Positions 33,223 to 42,720 of a stretch of DNA of 64,000 nt are shown piece by piece. The position numbers and the translations under genes are program-made. This DNA is from CAYLLN01 sp964384375 (GTDB taxonomy: Bacteria; Planctomycetota; Planctomycetia; Pirellulales; Pirellulaceae). The stretch's first letter is position 1. Each line of letters begins with the position of its first letter. The stretch lies in NCBI GenBank assembly GCA_964384375.1, contig CAYLLN010000007.1:1-64000 (forward strand), read 5' to 3'. Below the pieces are notes generated by a model that saw only the letters and a program-made list of their open reading frames with translations, was not told the origin of the DNA and did no database searches.

Positions 33223-34036
33223 CTGGGGTCTATTCGTGGTGATGCTGGCGATGTCGCCGGCGGCGATCGCCGATGAGAAGCCCGCCGTCGTTCGCTGCGC
33301 CGTCGTGGGCGGCCTGCTCGATACCGAGTTCTGGCCCGGGCTCGCCGATCGCTTCGAGCGGGCCACCGGCCTGAAGGCAGAAGTCGCCGTTAGTGGTCCG
33401 AAACACGTCATCGTCGAGGCGTTCGAGCAGGGACAGGCCGATCTGATCGTGATGCACTCCGGCGATGCGATGATCAACCTCGTGGCCGACGGCCGCGGCG
33501 AGAATCCACAGCCTTGGGCTCGCAACGACATGGTGCTCGTCGGTCCTGCGGCTGATCCGGCAGGAATTCGCGGCGAGAAGGATGCCGTCAAGGCGCTCCG
33601 CAAGATCATTTCGTCGGGGAGCAAAATCCTGCTGCATTCGAGCAACGGGGCGAGCGAAGTGCTATCCGATCTGCTCGCCGCAGGCGAATTAGAACTGGAC
33701 CCCGATCGCACAGTTGTTTTGCCCGGCGACAGGCACCGGCAGATGCTCGTGCGGGCACAGGCCGAAGAAGCCTACACGCTGGTTGGTCGCATTCCGTTTC
33801 TGAACGGCAAGGTGGATACCGGCAATCTGAAGATCATGGTGCAGGGGGACTCGCGGCTTCGGCGACCGTATCTGGTGGTTGTGGCTGCCGGCAAACCGGA
33901 CGATCCTCGCTTGGCTGCCGCTCGTCGCCTGGCGGCGTTTCTCCGCAAGGGGGAAACTCAGAAGTGGATTGCCGAATTTGGACGAGGCAAATACGACGAT
34001 CAGCCGCTGTTCTTTCCCGTGAGCGTGCCGAAATAG
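33206..34036 (+). CDS. Tungstate/molybdate-type ABC substrate-binding protein
   Basis: A 276-residue exported binding protein. Signal peptide about 1-22 (MWVRSSWGLFVVMLAMSPAA). The mature part resembles TupA-type oxyanion-binding proteins: EAFEQGQADLIVMHSGDAMI, GEKDAVKALRKIISSG, EAYTLVGRIPFLNGK, and LKIMVQGDSRLRRPYLVVV. Such proteins deliver tungstate or molybdate to an ABC transporter. No permease or ATPase gene for this transporter lies in the window. The ATG at 33206 starts within the regulator gene, implying translational coupling. A longer in-frame extension upstream is unlikely because it runs through the regulator gene. Confidence 0.85.
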   Translation: MWVRSSWGLFVVMLAMSPAAIADEKPAVVRCAVVGGLLDTEFWPGLADRFERATGLKAEVAVSGPKHVIVEAFEQGQADLIVMHSGDAMINLVADGRGENPQPWARNDMVLVGPAADPAGIRGEKDAVKALRKIISSGSKILLHSSNGASEVLSDLLAAGELELDPDRTVVLPGDRHRQMLVRAQAEEAYTLVGRIPFLNGKVDTGNLKIMVQGDSRLRRPYLVVVAAGKPDDPRLAAARRLAAFLRKGETQKWIAEFGRGKYDDQPLFFPVSVPK

Positions 34037-34055
34037 CGTGCGTCGCGACCCGCAC

Positions 34056-35255
34056 CTACGACGCAACCGGCTCGAAAATCGCGACGCTTGCCGTGAAGCC
34101 GTGCATGAAGTTCTGCTTGCCGATCGGGCCGATCTCCCCTTGAGCGAAGAGGCCGGCTACCGCAATTGGTCCCAGAGCTTTCGCCACACACGCGGCGTCA
34201 TGATCGGGCTGGCTGAACATCCGCGTGCCGCGGCCGTTGCAGGTGAAGAGGAGTGCGCCGGCCGCACCTGACGATTTTTTCGCCGCCGCGCCCAGGAGCT
34301 GCCGCAGTTCTGCGTCAGCCGCTTCCTGGTCGCGGACGTGAAACTGTACGGTCTGGCCGGGACGGATGTAGTCCCCCATCGCGATCGCGCCGTCACTCGG
34401 ATCGATGCCGACGACGTTCCGCACGAGAAAATCACCCTGCTCGAACCGTTCCTGATACTCGCTCACCACGCGGCCCACGTGCAGCGCCTTCTGCACCAGC
34501 ACCTGCTCGCGCGCGGGAAGTGAATCGAAAATTTCTTTGAGTTGCAGCAGTGCCGGCTTGCCCCCCAGCTCGTGAATCACGTTCCGTTCGGCCTTGGTGA
34601 CGACGAACGGCTTGCCGATCGGGCGGCACCCTTGTGAGACGACCGTTCGCAGGCGCACGGGTCCCGACACGAGCGCCGCCACGGCCCCTTCGGCATAGGT
34701 CGAATTGCCGAGGAGCAGGCGGTTGTTGCCCGGCTGCGATCCGCCGCTCGCCATGCCGCCGATGACCTTCACGCCCGGCCGATCTTCGTTCAGCCGTTCG
34801 AGCAGGAGATCAGCCGGGAATGAAAACGGCTCGCCCAAGAGGAGCAGAAACGTTTCCGCAGGCCATTCCCCTTCCAGTTGCTCGGGCCAGCCCTGAATGA
34901 CTCCTCCTTCGCGGGTTCGCTCGAACTGCAAGTGAAACAGCGAACAATTCACCTGCGGCCACTTCACGGCCCAGAGCGAAATGGCGGGCCCTTCCTCAAT
35001 CTCGCGGCCAGTCGTCACGATCGACTCGCCGGTGCAGCCCATCAGCCGATCGGTGCCGAGCAGTTCGCATGCTTCGGCCGCCAGGCGGTCGCCGTGGCGG
35101 GCGTGATCCGGCGAACAAAACAGCATGGCGAGGTCCGGTGCGCCGCCCAGCTGTTCACGGGTCTGCTCGCAGACTTCGCGCAATGCGGCAGAAGTGTTCG
35201 GCTCGGTGGATACGGCTGCCGCGCAGCGCAACGTCGCAGAAGTAGCAACAGACAT
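34056..35255 (-). CDS. FIST-domain sensory protein
   Basis: A 399-residue cytoplasmic protein with FIST N and FIST C domains, which are thought to bind small ligands such as amino acids in signal-transduction proteins. FIST_N occupies about 30-225 (MGCTGESIVTTGREIEEGPA, GVKVIGGMASGGSQ). FIST_C occupies about 230-375 (QGCRPIGKPFVVTKAERNVI, CNGRGTRMFSQPDHDA, VAGLFAQGEIGPIG). No output domain is attached, so it must work with a partner or act by itself. It ends 20 bases from the convergent binding-protein gene and its upstream neighbour, the glycosyltransferase, is convergent at its far end. Confidence 0.88.
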   Translation of the reverse strand: MSVATSATLRCAAAVSTEPNTSAALREVCEQTREQLGGAPDLAMLFCSPDHARHGDRLAAEACELLGTDRLMGCTGESIVTTGREIEEGPAISLWAVKWPQVNCSLFHLQFERTREGGVIQGWPEQLEGEWPAETFLLLLGEPFSFPADLLLERLNEDRPGVKVIGGMASGGSQPGNNRLLLGNSTYAEGAVAALVSGPVRLRTVVSQGCRPIGKPFVVTKAERNVIHELGGKPALLQLKEIFDSLPAREQVLVQKALHVGRVVSEYQERFEQGDFLVRNVVGIDPSDGAIAMGDYIRPGQTVQFHVRDQEAADAELRQLLGAAAKKSSGAAGALLFTCNGRGTRMFSQPDHDAACVAKALGPIAVAGLFAQGEIGPIGKQNFMHGFTASVAIFEPVAS

Positions 35256-35325
35256 GAAAGAACGACGCCCCCAAGATGACCAGACGAGTTGGGAGCATGA
35301 TAATCGGCCCGCATGGCCGATGCCA

Positions 35326-36459
35326 TCAGTTTAACGGCCGATTCGCCTCCCCATGCGCCAATTCGCGGTAGAGCGCAACGTGCCGCTCGATCATCCGCTC
35401 GACGGTAAATTCCGCGAGCATCCGCTGGCGGGCGGCATCTCCCAATCGCTTTGCCAACTCGCGATCGTCGAGCAAGGCGTGCGTTTGCCGCGTGAAGGCG
35501 GCTCGGTCGCGGATTGGCACCAGAAAGCCCGTTTCACCGGGGACGACAAGGTCGCGATTTCCCGGAATGTCGGTGGCGACGACCGGCACGCCCGCCGACA
35601 TCGCTTCCATGATCGCGTTCGATTGCCCTTCGTATTCGCTCGCCAGCCAGAGGCAATCGAGATGCTCGACGATTCGCGGCACGTCGCTTCGCTCGCCAAG
35701 GAAGTGAACGCGGTCTGCAATTTGGTTCTGATCGCGATAGCGTTCCAGCCGCCAGCTATCCGGCCCATCGCCAACAATGAGCAAGTGCGCGTCGTCGCGA
35801 GCGCTCTTGAGGAGATCCATTGCCCAGATCAAGTCCTTGACACGTTTCTGCGGCCAAAGGCGCCCGATCGCGCCGATCAGTCGAGCGTCCGTCGGCAGTT
35901 GCAATTCAGCGAGTAACTCGGTGCGACTGGTTCGCGCCGAAGGTGCAAACGGCCCGATGCCGTTCGCGATGATCGCAAATTTCTCTGCCGGAATGCCGCG
36001 GCTGGCATAGAACTCTTTCACGCCAGTGGAGTTGGTCACGATCCGCTCCGTGGAACGTGCGAGCACTCGGTCGATCGCGAGTTGCCAGCCCCCCTTCCAC
36101 GGATCGACGCATCGCTCGCCGGCCACGATGTGCTTGACGCCAGCCGACATGGCCGCCTGCCGCCCATAGGCATTTGCCGCAAACAGCCAGGTATGCACGA
36201 TGTCGGGCTTTAGCTCCTTCATCAGCCGCCGCAGCCGCCAGTAGGCGCCCGGATCGAGCTTCCAACGTTTGCCGATCAGTGTGACGGGGATGTTGGCCGC
36301 GCGAAGCTCCGCTTCGAGTGGTCCGGTATGCGTGAGGACCGCCACCTGCACGTCGAACTCGCCAGCCGGCAGCCCGCAGGCGAGGAGCTTCAGTTGCTTC
36401 TCCGCGCCGCCGCGCACGAGAGTCGGGATCACGAGCAAAAGGCGGATCGGCACGGGCAA
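35326..36459 (-). CDS. Family 4 glycosyltransferase (GT-B fold)
   Basis: A 377-residue enzyme that transfers a sugar from a nucleotide-sugar donor to an envelope glycan or lipid. The N-terminal acceptor half starts IRLLLVIPTLVRGGAEKQLK, with the glycine-rich loop typical of GT4. The C-terminal donor half carries GAIGRLWPQKRVKDLI, LLIVGDGPDSWRLER and the E-x7-E pair in SEYEGQSNAIMEAMSAGVPV. The start codon is unclear: 36459 is a TTG and 36453 a GTG, with no strong Shine-Dalgarno for either. It stands alone on this strand. Substrate cannot be told from sequence. Confidence 0.88.
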   Translation of the reverse strand: MPVPIRLLLVIPTLVRGGAEKQLKLLACGLPAGEFDVQVAVLTHTGPLEAELRAANIPVTLIGKRWKLDPGAYWRLRRLMKELKPDIVHTWLFAANAYGRQAAMSAGVKHIVAGERCVDPWKGGWQLAIDRVLARSTERIVTNSTGVKEFYASRGIPAEKFAIIANGIGPFAPSARTSRTELLAELQLPTDARLIGAIGRLWPQKRVKDLIWAMDLLKSARDDAHLLIVGDGPDSWRLERYRDQNQIADRVHFLGERSDVPRIVEHLDCLWLASEYEGQSNAIMEAMSAGVPVVATDIPGNRDLVVPGETGFLVPIRDRAAFTRQTHALLDDRELAKRLGDAARQRMLAEFTVERMIERHVALYRELAHGEANRPLN

Positions 36460-36512
36460 GGCTGCGTTTGCGGTAAGTGGTTTTCGCCAGTTTGAGCAGA
36501 TTCGACCGATCC

Positions 36513-37436
36513 CTACAACAGCGGCAGCCAGGCGCCAGTCAGCGGCGGAGGGGGAAACAGCTCGGGATGGATCAGGTGAGCAACGATTTCCAAACTCTCT
36601 ACGAGTCGCGGCCCGCTCCGATTGAGGTAGGCATTCCCGTCGATGACGAAGGCCCGAGCGTTGCGAATTGCCGTCAATTCCGCAAAGTCGGGATGCGATC
36701 GCAATTGCCGAGCTTCATCCGTCGATCGGGCCAGGTCAAAGCCGCAGGGCGCCACCAGCAGCACTTCCGGATCGAACTCTCGAATGTCCTCCCACGAGAC
36801 GTATTCGCTGTGCTGCCCCGCCTTTGCCAAGCCGCTCTCGCCGCCGGCGAGTGCAATCAGTTCGGGCGTCCAGTTGCCGGCGGCCATCAGGGGCTGGACC
36901 CATTCGATGCAGACGACGCGCGGCCGCTGGTTGACTTCCAGCCTGACCGTCTTCGTCGAAACTGCGTCGATGCGAGCTTGTAGTCCCTTTTGCAAGCGTT
37001 CCCCTGCCATCTCGACGTTGGCGGCGCGTGCGATGCTGACAATGTCGAAGAGCACCTCAGAGAGCGACTGTGGATTAAGGGCCAGGACGCTCGTGTTCGC
37101 AAGCTCCGGTCGCGAGCGCACCAGCTCAAGCACCGATTCGTAGCGAACCGCACAGACGTCGCACTGCGCCTGTGTGACGATCAAATCGGGAGCAAGGCGA
37201 CAGACCAGATCCGCATCGATGTCGTACAGCGACTGACCCGACGAGAGACGCTCCTTCACTTGCCGGTCGATTTCGTCACTCATCCGCGAGGAGTCAATCC
37301 ACGAGCGAGTCGCCCGCGGCAGCTCGCAGGCAGCCGGTGGAAAGTCGCACTCGTGACTGACGGCAACGACCTGCTTGCCCAAGCCCAGCGCGAACAGGAT
37401 TTCCGTGCCGCTGGAGATGAGCGAGACAATGCGCAT
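36513..37436 (-). CDS. Cobalamin-binding-protein-like (BtuF family) protein
   Basis: A 307-residue member of the BtuF/FecB-type helical-backbone binding protein family: IVSLISSGTEILFALGLG, RLAPDLIVTQAQCDVCAV, IEWVQPLMAAGNWTPELIAL and DGNAYLNRSGPRLVESLEI. Classical members bind vitamin B12 or iron chelates in the periplasm. This protein begins MRIVSLISSGTE with no signal peptide, so it may stay in the cytoplasm, where a salvage or enzyme role is possible. No btuC or btuD is next to it. It lies 12 bases before the ABC-exporter operon's last gene on the same strand, so it may be read through from that operon. Confidence 0.82.
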   Translation of the reverse strand: MRIVSLISSGTEILFALGLGKQVVAVSHECDFPPAACELPRATRSWIDSSRMSDEIDRQVKERLSSGQSLYDIDADLVCRLAPDLIVTQAQCDVCAVRYESVLELVRSRPELANTSVLALNPQSLSEVLFDIVSIARAANVEMAGERLQKGLQARIDAVSTKTVRLEVNQRPRVVCIEWVQPLMAAGNWTPELIALAGGESGLAKAGQHSEYVSWEDIREFDPEVLLVAPCGFDLARSTDEARQLRSHPDFAELTAIRNARAFVIDGNAYLNRSGPRLVESLEIVAHLIHPELFPPPPLTGAWLPLL

Positions 37437-37448
37437 CGTGCGATCGAG

Positions 37449-39317
37449 CTAGGGAGTCGGCGCGAGCGGCTCAGCAGGCTTCTCGCCTGGCGTTTCGGCA
37501 GGCTTGTCGTCCGGTTTTTCGGCAGGTTTCGATTCGTCCTTGGCATCTGCTTTGCCGTCGTCCGACTTCGTTTCGACAGGCTTGTCCTCTGCTGGCTTGG
37601 CTTCTGCCGGCTTGGCCGCGTCGTCCTTCGTTTCGCCAGGTGCGTCGGGCTTCGCATCATCCGGATTGCTTTCGTCCGGCTTGTTCTCGCCTGGTTTCGT
37701 GTCTTCCGGCTTGGCACCGCCGCTGGCATTGTGCAGCAGCTTGACTTGCTCGCGGAGCTGCTGACCTTCGAAGTGCTTGTCGAGCAACTTGTTGAGCGTG
37801 AAATCGAGCGGGAATTTCTCGTCGAGCTGTCCGAGTAAATCCCGATAGCGCTCGATCGACTCGATCAAGTCCTGCGCTTCGGCATTGTCCATGAGGATCG
37901 GATGCTCGTCGAAAATCTGCGACCACGCGTCCCAACTCCGTTCATACAGCTTGCGGGCCTCGTCGAACTTCTCACCGGCTACAAACAAAGCATCGGCATC
38001 GTGAACGTCTTTGCGAGCGCCTTGCGTCTGGTCGTTTTTTTCCGCCTGGCAACGCGTCCGCCAGTACTCGAAATTCACGATCCCGCGGTCGCGAGAAATG
38101 CTGCCCACGATGACCTGGTCCGTTTCGACCTGATCCACCAGAATCCGCAGCCGCGGCTTGGCATCGCGCGGAGCTGCGTCGAGCACTTCGCGATCGGTGA
38201 CGTTGACCTCGTACTCGGCCTGATAAGCCAACCCCATTTCTTCATCGGTTCGTTTATCGGCTGGCTTCTCGAGCGCGACTTTCTTCTCCGCCGAGAGCTT
38301 GGCGACCTTGTCGCTCCGAATCTGATCGCGGACGCCGGGCGCGAGCTTGTCGATTTCCGCCCGCATCTCCTTGATCCGCTCTTGCATCGGCTCAAAGTCG
38401 TTCAGGCGGATGTTGTACCCGGCCGAGGCGGGGAGCTCCCGATTGCCATAGGCGGTCCACTCGTCGGCCGCCTTCTGCCACGAAAGTTGCGCCCGCTGGA
38501 AGAAATAGCCGTCCTTTTGCATGGCCGCCGAGCCATTGATTTGCGACATTGGTCCGCCGCTATAGAACAGGAGCGGCGACTTTCCGCGAATTGGCTTGCC
38601 ACTGAAAGTGACCGCGTCGGTCGCCTTGTTGAACCAGAGGCGTGCGACGAGCCAGTTGTCGGGCTTCACGTCCGGTCCAAGAGCCTGATCCTGATCCACC
38701 TCGATGCCGTTGTTGCGAAAGACCTGATGGAAGTCCTTGTCATCCTTGAACATGCGGCGGAATTGCTTCTGTTCGTCCGAGCGGCCGACTTTCTGGCCGG
38801 TGTACCAGCCAACCTGATTGAGCAAACCCGGTTCTTGCCGGTTGTAGTGCGTTCCGAGGATCAAAAAGTCGATTCCCTTTTTCACCCACTGATATCGCAT
38901 CCGATAGTCGTCGAATTCGACGGAGACGTTGTACGACAAGTTGTGGGCCTGGAAGTCCCACACTTCGAGAAAGTTCGGTTGCAGGCGAATGATCTGCTGG
39001 ACCGTCAGCTCCAGCTTGTCCCAGTCCTCGACTTTCTTGTAGTGATTGGCCCAAATCCAAAGGATATTGGTCGCCGGGCCGCGCATGCCGAGCGTGGCGA
39101 GCTTCATCGTCTCGCTGGCCGGGTCGATTTCGCCAAGTTCAGCCTGCGAAAGGTTGTACTCGGTGCGCAGCTGCGAGAGCTTGCCCCCGGGCGAGCCGCC
39201 GTCGGGTTTGTTCGGCTCAACGGTCGCCGGCAAGCTGAGGGCCGAGAGCGGCAACAATAGCAGCGCAATGGCCGCGATATACACAACCTTGCGGAAAAAG
39301 GCGGAATTCCGATTCAT
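37449..39317 (-). CDS. Exported or membrane-anchored protein of the ABC exporter operon
   Basis: A 622-residue protein I know only as a planctomycete family of unknown role. It has a single hydrophobic segment at the N-terminus (about 10-30, VVYIAAIALLLLPLSALSL) and a helical, Trp/Tyr-rich domain (about 65-330: NILWIWANHYKKVEDWDKLE, FDDYRMRYQWVKKGIDF, RLWFNKATDAVTF). A charged helical region follows and then a Lys/Pro/Glu/Asp-rich tail (about 540-622). Its ATG overlaps the stop of the ABC permease gene (ATGA at 39314-39317), so it is translationally coupled and likely serves the exporter as a periplasmic partner. Confidence 0.75.
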   Translation of the reverse strand: MNRNSAFFRKVVYIAAIALLLLPLSALSLPATVEPNKPDGGSPGGKLSQLRTEYNLSQAELGEIDPASETMKLATLGMRGPATNILWIWANHYKKVEDWDKLELTVQQIIRLQPNFLEVWDFQAHNLSYNVSVEFDDYRMRYQWVKKGIDFLILGTHYNRQEPGLLNQVGWYTGQKVGRSDEQKQFRRMFKDDKDFHQVFRNNGIEVDQDQALGPDVKPDNWLVARLWFNKATDAVTFSGKPIRGKSPLLFYSGGPMSQINGSAAMQKDGYFFQRAQLSWQKAADEWTAYGNRELPASAGYNIRLNDFEPMQERIKEMRAEIDKLAPGVRDQIRSDKVAKLSAEKKVALEKPADKRTDEEMGLAYQAEYEVNVTDREVLDAAPRDAKPRLRILVDQVETDQVIVGSISRDRGIVNFEYWRTRCQAEKNDQTQGARKDVHDADALFVAGEKFDEARKLYERSWDAWSQIFDEHPILMDNAEAQDLIESIERYRDLLGQLDEKFPLDFTLNKLLDKHFEGQQLREQVKLLHNASGGAKPEDTKPGENKPDESNPDDAKPDAPGETKDDAAKPAEAKPAEDKPVETKSDDGKADAKDESKPAEKPDDKPAETPGEKPAEPLAPTP

Positions 39318-41185
39318 GCGGCGATCTCCCGCGTCTTGAGGCAGAAATAGCCCACCACGGTGACGACGGCGAAATAAACGAGCGCCATGGTCACTTGCTG
39401 GCCGACCAGGGCGGGAAAAATGCTGTATCCGTCGGCCACAAACATGGCCGTATTAAATCGCGTGAAATCTGGCAAGGCGTAAGTCGCCGCCTGTAGGACG
39501 CGCATAAGCACCGCGTCCATCCCTTCGATGACGCGAATTACGACCGATTGCTGATTGTCGAGTTCCACCATCACATTTTGCTGCGTGATGATCCGGATCG
39601 TCGATTCGATGGGACCGCCCCCTTCCACGGTGCCTGTCGCCACGTTGCGGATGAACTGTCCAAAGTGGCCGACACTAATCGCCGAAAGCGTGGCCATCAT
39701 CGCCACGGGACCGCTAAGGAACGTGCTGAGCGTTACGCCGAGGCTCGTCACCAGCAGCATTTGCAGCCAGATGCTCAGATAGGCTTTCGCAAAGTTGAGC
39801 TCGAAAGTGCTATCCGCCGGGCGTAGGTAGGCATCGGCTTGGGCCACGCCGAAATATTGCGCCGGTTCGACACAGCGGACCTCCACCGAGATCTTGCCGT
39901 CGCTCGACACCAGATCCTTGAACAGGTCGATCTTGCCGTCGCTCCCCGTGCCGGTTTCCGAATTCAATTCACGCGGGATCAGACGATAGTCGGCAACGTA
40001 TTCCTTCGACTCGAACAGGATGGGTCCGCTCCGCTTCACGGGAGCCGACGGATCGGGATTGATGAGCACGATTTCGCCGAGCACCCCTTGCTCGATGTCC
40101 CCCTTGTATGAACGGAAGACGCGGAGCGTCATCTCCAGCGGGAGGCCTTTGGGATACTTCTCTTCCGAAACGCCACCAAAGGTCCAGATCGCTGCCGCCT
40201 TGGAAACGCCACCCGGCGGGCCCCCTTCGATAAAGCCACGATAGTCCCATTCATTACCGACATTAATCCCCTTCGGGACAACCTTGCCGTCTCGATCGTG
40301 AATTACTAAAGCCCCGAAGACCGGAGCCCGCGCGATCAAATCCCCCTTGGGCGGGCCGATTTTCACTTCCTGCCCGACGATCTCCACGTCGTGCCAGTGG
40401 CCGTTGACGACGTTGGTTCGCCCCTTGCCATCCTCGCCAATTTCCACCGTATGACGGTGATGATTGTCGAAGCTGGTCTGTCCGCGGCGAACCTTGGTTG
40501 TCGTTCCCGGCAGCGTTTCTTCGGTCAGATCAGCAACTGCCAGCGCGTGATCGTGCGACAGGCCGGCCCGCACAAAGCCGTAACTAATGAGACCCATTGC
40601 TAGGAGCATGACCGTCCCGACGGCAAGGAAACCGAGCGTGCGGCCCAGCACGATTTCGCCCGCGCGGATCGGCTTGGTGACGACGGTGTAGATGGTCCGA
40701 TTCTTGATGTCGTTGGGGATGCTGAACGTGCTCAGAAACAGCGCCATCAGCAACACCAGAAAATTGGTCGTTCCCAGTACAAAACTGAGATAGACGCGAG
40801 CTGGATTGCTGTTGTTGACGTCGAGAAACATGCCCGCAAACAAGAGCAGCACAACGAATACGGCAAAGCCGATCAGGACCTTGTTGCGAATCGCCTCCTG
40901 AATGGCGAGACGCGAGACGGCGAGCGTGCGACGGAGAGAGAAGCGGGGGAGGTCGTCGGTGACGGCCGAAAACATGGCCCGTCCAACGTAGTAGAACGCT
41001 TCGCTCGGGCCGTACTGAAACGACGTGATCACAAAGGCGATGAACGGAGCGACGATCAAGATCAAGAAGCAGATCGCCAGGGCGCCCCACAAAAAGCCCC
41101 AGGTTTCAGGCAGGAAGAGACGCGAATCGACCGGATGGCCGAGGAGCCACTGCCAATAATCAGGAATTCCTTGTTCCAGAGGCAT
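39314..41185 (-). CDS. ABC-2 type exporter permease with a large extracytoplasmic domain
   Basis: A 623-residue membrane subunit. An N-terminal pair of helices (about 28-55 and 108-128, ALAICFLILIVAPFIAFVIT) is followed by helices at about 140-215. A large soluble part (about 215-440) contains His-rich segments such as FDNHHRHTVEIGEDGKG and VVNGHWHDVEI, and four more helices reach the C-terminus (YFAVVTVVGYFCLKTREIAA). The family pattern IKNRTIYTVVTKPIRAGEIV and LGRTLGFLAVG is typical of ABC-2 permeases. The soluble insert is unusually large for this family. It forms an operon with the ATPase gene upstream and the exported protein downstream. Confidence 0.87.
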   Translation of the reverse strand: MPLEQGIPDYWQWLLGHPVDSRLFLPETWGFLWGALAICFLILIVAPFIAFVITSFQYGPSEAFYYVGRAMFSAVTDDLPRFSLRRTLAVSRLAIQEAIRNKVLIGFAVFVVLLLFAGMFLDVNNSNPARVYLSFVLGTTNFLVLLMALFLSTFSIPNDIKNRTIYTVVTKPIRAGEIVLGRTLGFLAVGTVMLLAMGLISYGFVRAGLSHDHALAVADLTEETLPGTTTKVRRGQTSFDNHHRHTVEIGEDGKGRTNVVNGHWHDVEIVGQEVKIGPPKGDLIARAPVFGALVIHDRDGKVVPKGINVGNEWDYRGFIEGGPPGGVSKAAAIWTFGGVSEEKYPKGLPLEMTLRVFRSYKGDIEQGVLGEIVLINPDPSAPVKRSGPILFESKEYVADYRLIPRELNSETGTGSDGKIDLFKDLVSSDGKISVEVRCVEPAQYFGVAQADAYLRPADSTFELNFAKAYLSIWLQMLLVTSLGVTLSTFLSGPVAMMATLSAISVGHFGQFIRNVATGTVEGGGPIESTIRIITQQNVMVELDNQQSVVIRVIEGMDAVLMRVLQAATYALPDFTRFNTAMFVADGYSIFPALVGQQVTMALVYFAVVTVVGYFCLKTREIAA

Positions 41186-41242
41186 ACGAGAGCACCAAGT
41201 TCGAGCGGGCTAATGAATCGAGCCAACCAAGGACGACGACTG

Positions 41243-42172
41243 CTACTTCTGACCGGCACGACGGCCCGGGCGAGCCTCGCTGTCGCGGACGATATTGAGG
41301 AACAGCTCTTCGAGTGAGAGCGTGGGATGATCGACTTCGAGCAGCTGACCGCCGTGGCGGGCGATGACGGCTCGGATTTCTTCTTCGCAGGCAGACGACA
41401 GTCCCTTGGCACGCAGTTGCGTCACGTCCTGCACGGTCAATAGCTCGCTAACCCGGCCGAGTTCCTTGAGTTCCCCCTGGTGCAAGATGGCGATGCGGTC
41501 GCATACGTCCTGCACGTCGGGCAAAAGGTGGCTGCTCATGACGATCGTTTTGCCCTGATCACGGAGCTTGAGGATCAGGTCCTTCATCTCGCGAGTGCCG
41601 ATCGGGTCGAGGCCGGACGTCGGCTCGTCGAGCAGGATCAACTCGGGATCGTTAATGAGGGCTTGGGCGAGCCCAATGCGACGCGTCATCCCCTTGGAGT
41701 ATTCGCGAAGCTGGCGGCGACGGGCCCAGTTGAGGCCGACCATCTCGATCAGCTCGTTGGTCCGCTGCCGACGAGTCGCCGCGGACATGTCGAACAGACG
41801 GCCGTAGAAGTCGAGCGTTTCCTCGGCGTTGAGGAACTTGTAGAGGTACGACTCCTCGGGCAGGTAGCCGATCCGCTCGTTTTTGCTCACCTCGGTCGCG
41901 TCTTTGCCGAAGACGAGAGCCTGGCCACTCGTGGGAAAGAGCAGGCCGAGGAGCAGCTTGATCGTCGTCGATTTGCCGGAGCCGTTGGGGCCAAGCAGGC
42001 CGAAGATTTCGCCGCGGCGCACTTCGAGGTCGAGCGCGTTGAGTGCCCGCACCTTTTGGCGGCCCCAAAAGTCGCGATAGATCTTGGTGAGACTGCGGGT
42101 CTCGATGATGACGTCGGTCGCGGCGGCTGTGGACTTCGCCGGTGACGGAGGGGGAGCAAGTTGGGTGGCCAT
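41243..42172 (-). CDS. ABC transporter ATP-binding protein
   Basis: A 309-residue ATPase that energises the adjacent ABC-2 permease. All motifs are present: Walker A GPNGSGKST (61-69), signature YSKGMTRRIGLAQALI in the LSGGQ position, Walker B LILLDEPTSGLDP and the switch His in MSSHLLPD. The signature reads SKGM, which is usual in ABC-2 drug and lipid exporters. It is the first gene of the operon, 57 bases before the permease gene. The substrate is unknown; the partner is the 622-residue exported protein. Confidence 0.93.
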   Translation of the reverse strand: MATQLAPPPSPAKSTAAATDVIIETRSLTKIYRDFWGRQKVRALNALDLEVRRGEIFGLLGPNGSGKSTTIKLLLGLLFPTSGQALVFGKDATEVSKNERIGYLPEESYLYKFLNAEETLDFYGRLFDMSAATRRQRTNELIEMVGLNWARRRQLREYSKGMTRRIGLAQALINDPELILLDEPTSGLDPIGTREMKDLILKLRDQGKTIVMSSHLLPDVQDVCDRIAILHQGELKELGRVSELLTVQDVTQLRAKGLSSACEEEIRAVIARHGGQLLEVDHPTLSLEELFLNIVRDSEARPGRRAGQK

Positions 42173-42720
42173 GCTGGGACGGGCTGATCGAAGGACAGGC
42201 TGTGCGGAAGAATGAACGGTGATACCAGCTCGGCGAATGCGGAATTCAGCTACGAGCCGTGGCTGATGGGCGATAAAGTTTGACCCGGCAAGCCTTTCGG
42301 GAGAATGCAGTCGCTTGTCTTACGCCGCCCAAATGCAGGCGGTTCAAAGAGCGTTGTAATTTCTCCAAGGCTGCCGGAGAGGCTACCATCGCCGCCCCAA
42401 ACGCCAAACCTCCCACTATAAAGCGGCTTGGCAAAGCTCGCAAGGATCGGCGCAAGTCGTTGTGTGGCAACGGTCTGCGGTGGAGCGAGGCCAATGATTG
42501 CAGCAACATTGCCGGCGGGACCGCACGTTGCAATGACTTCTAGCCAAAAGGGCAAGACTTACAACGATCCAGTCGCCACGCGTCGGGCAACAGTTGCGAG
42601 GCCAGTAAAAACGTTTGCCGTAAGTCCCTGTGGATTCGGGGCTTGTTGCAAATGCAGCGAGTCGAACTCCGCAGCATGAACGGTCTAGCCGACGGATTGG
42701 CACACCTGTTGCTTTAAGCT

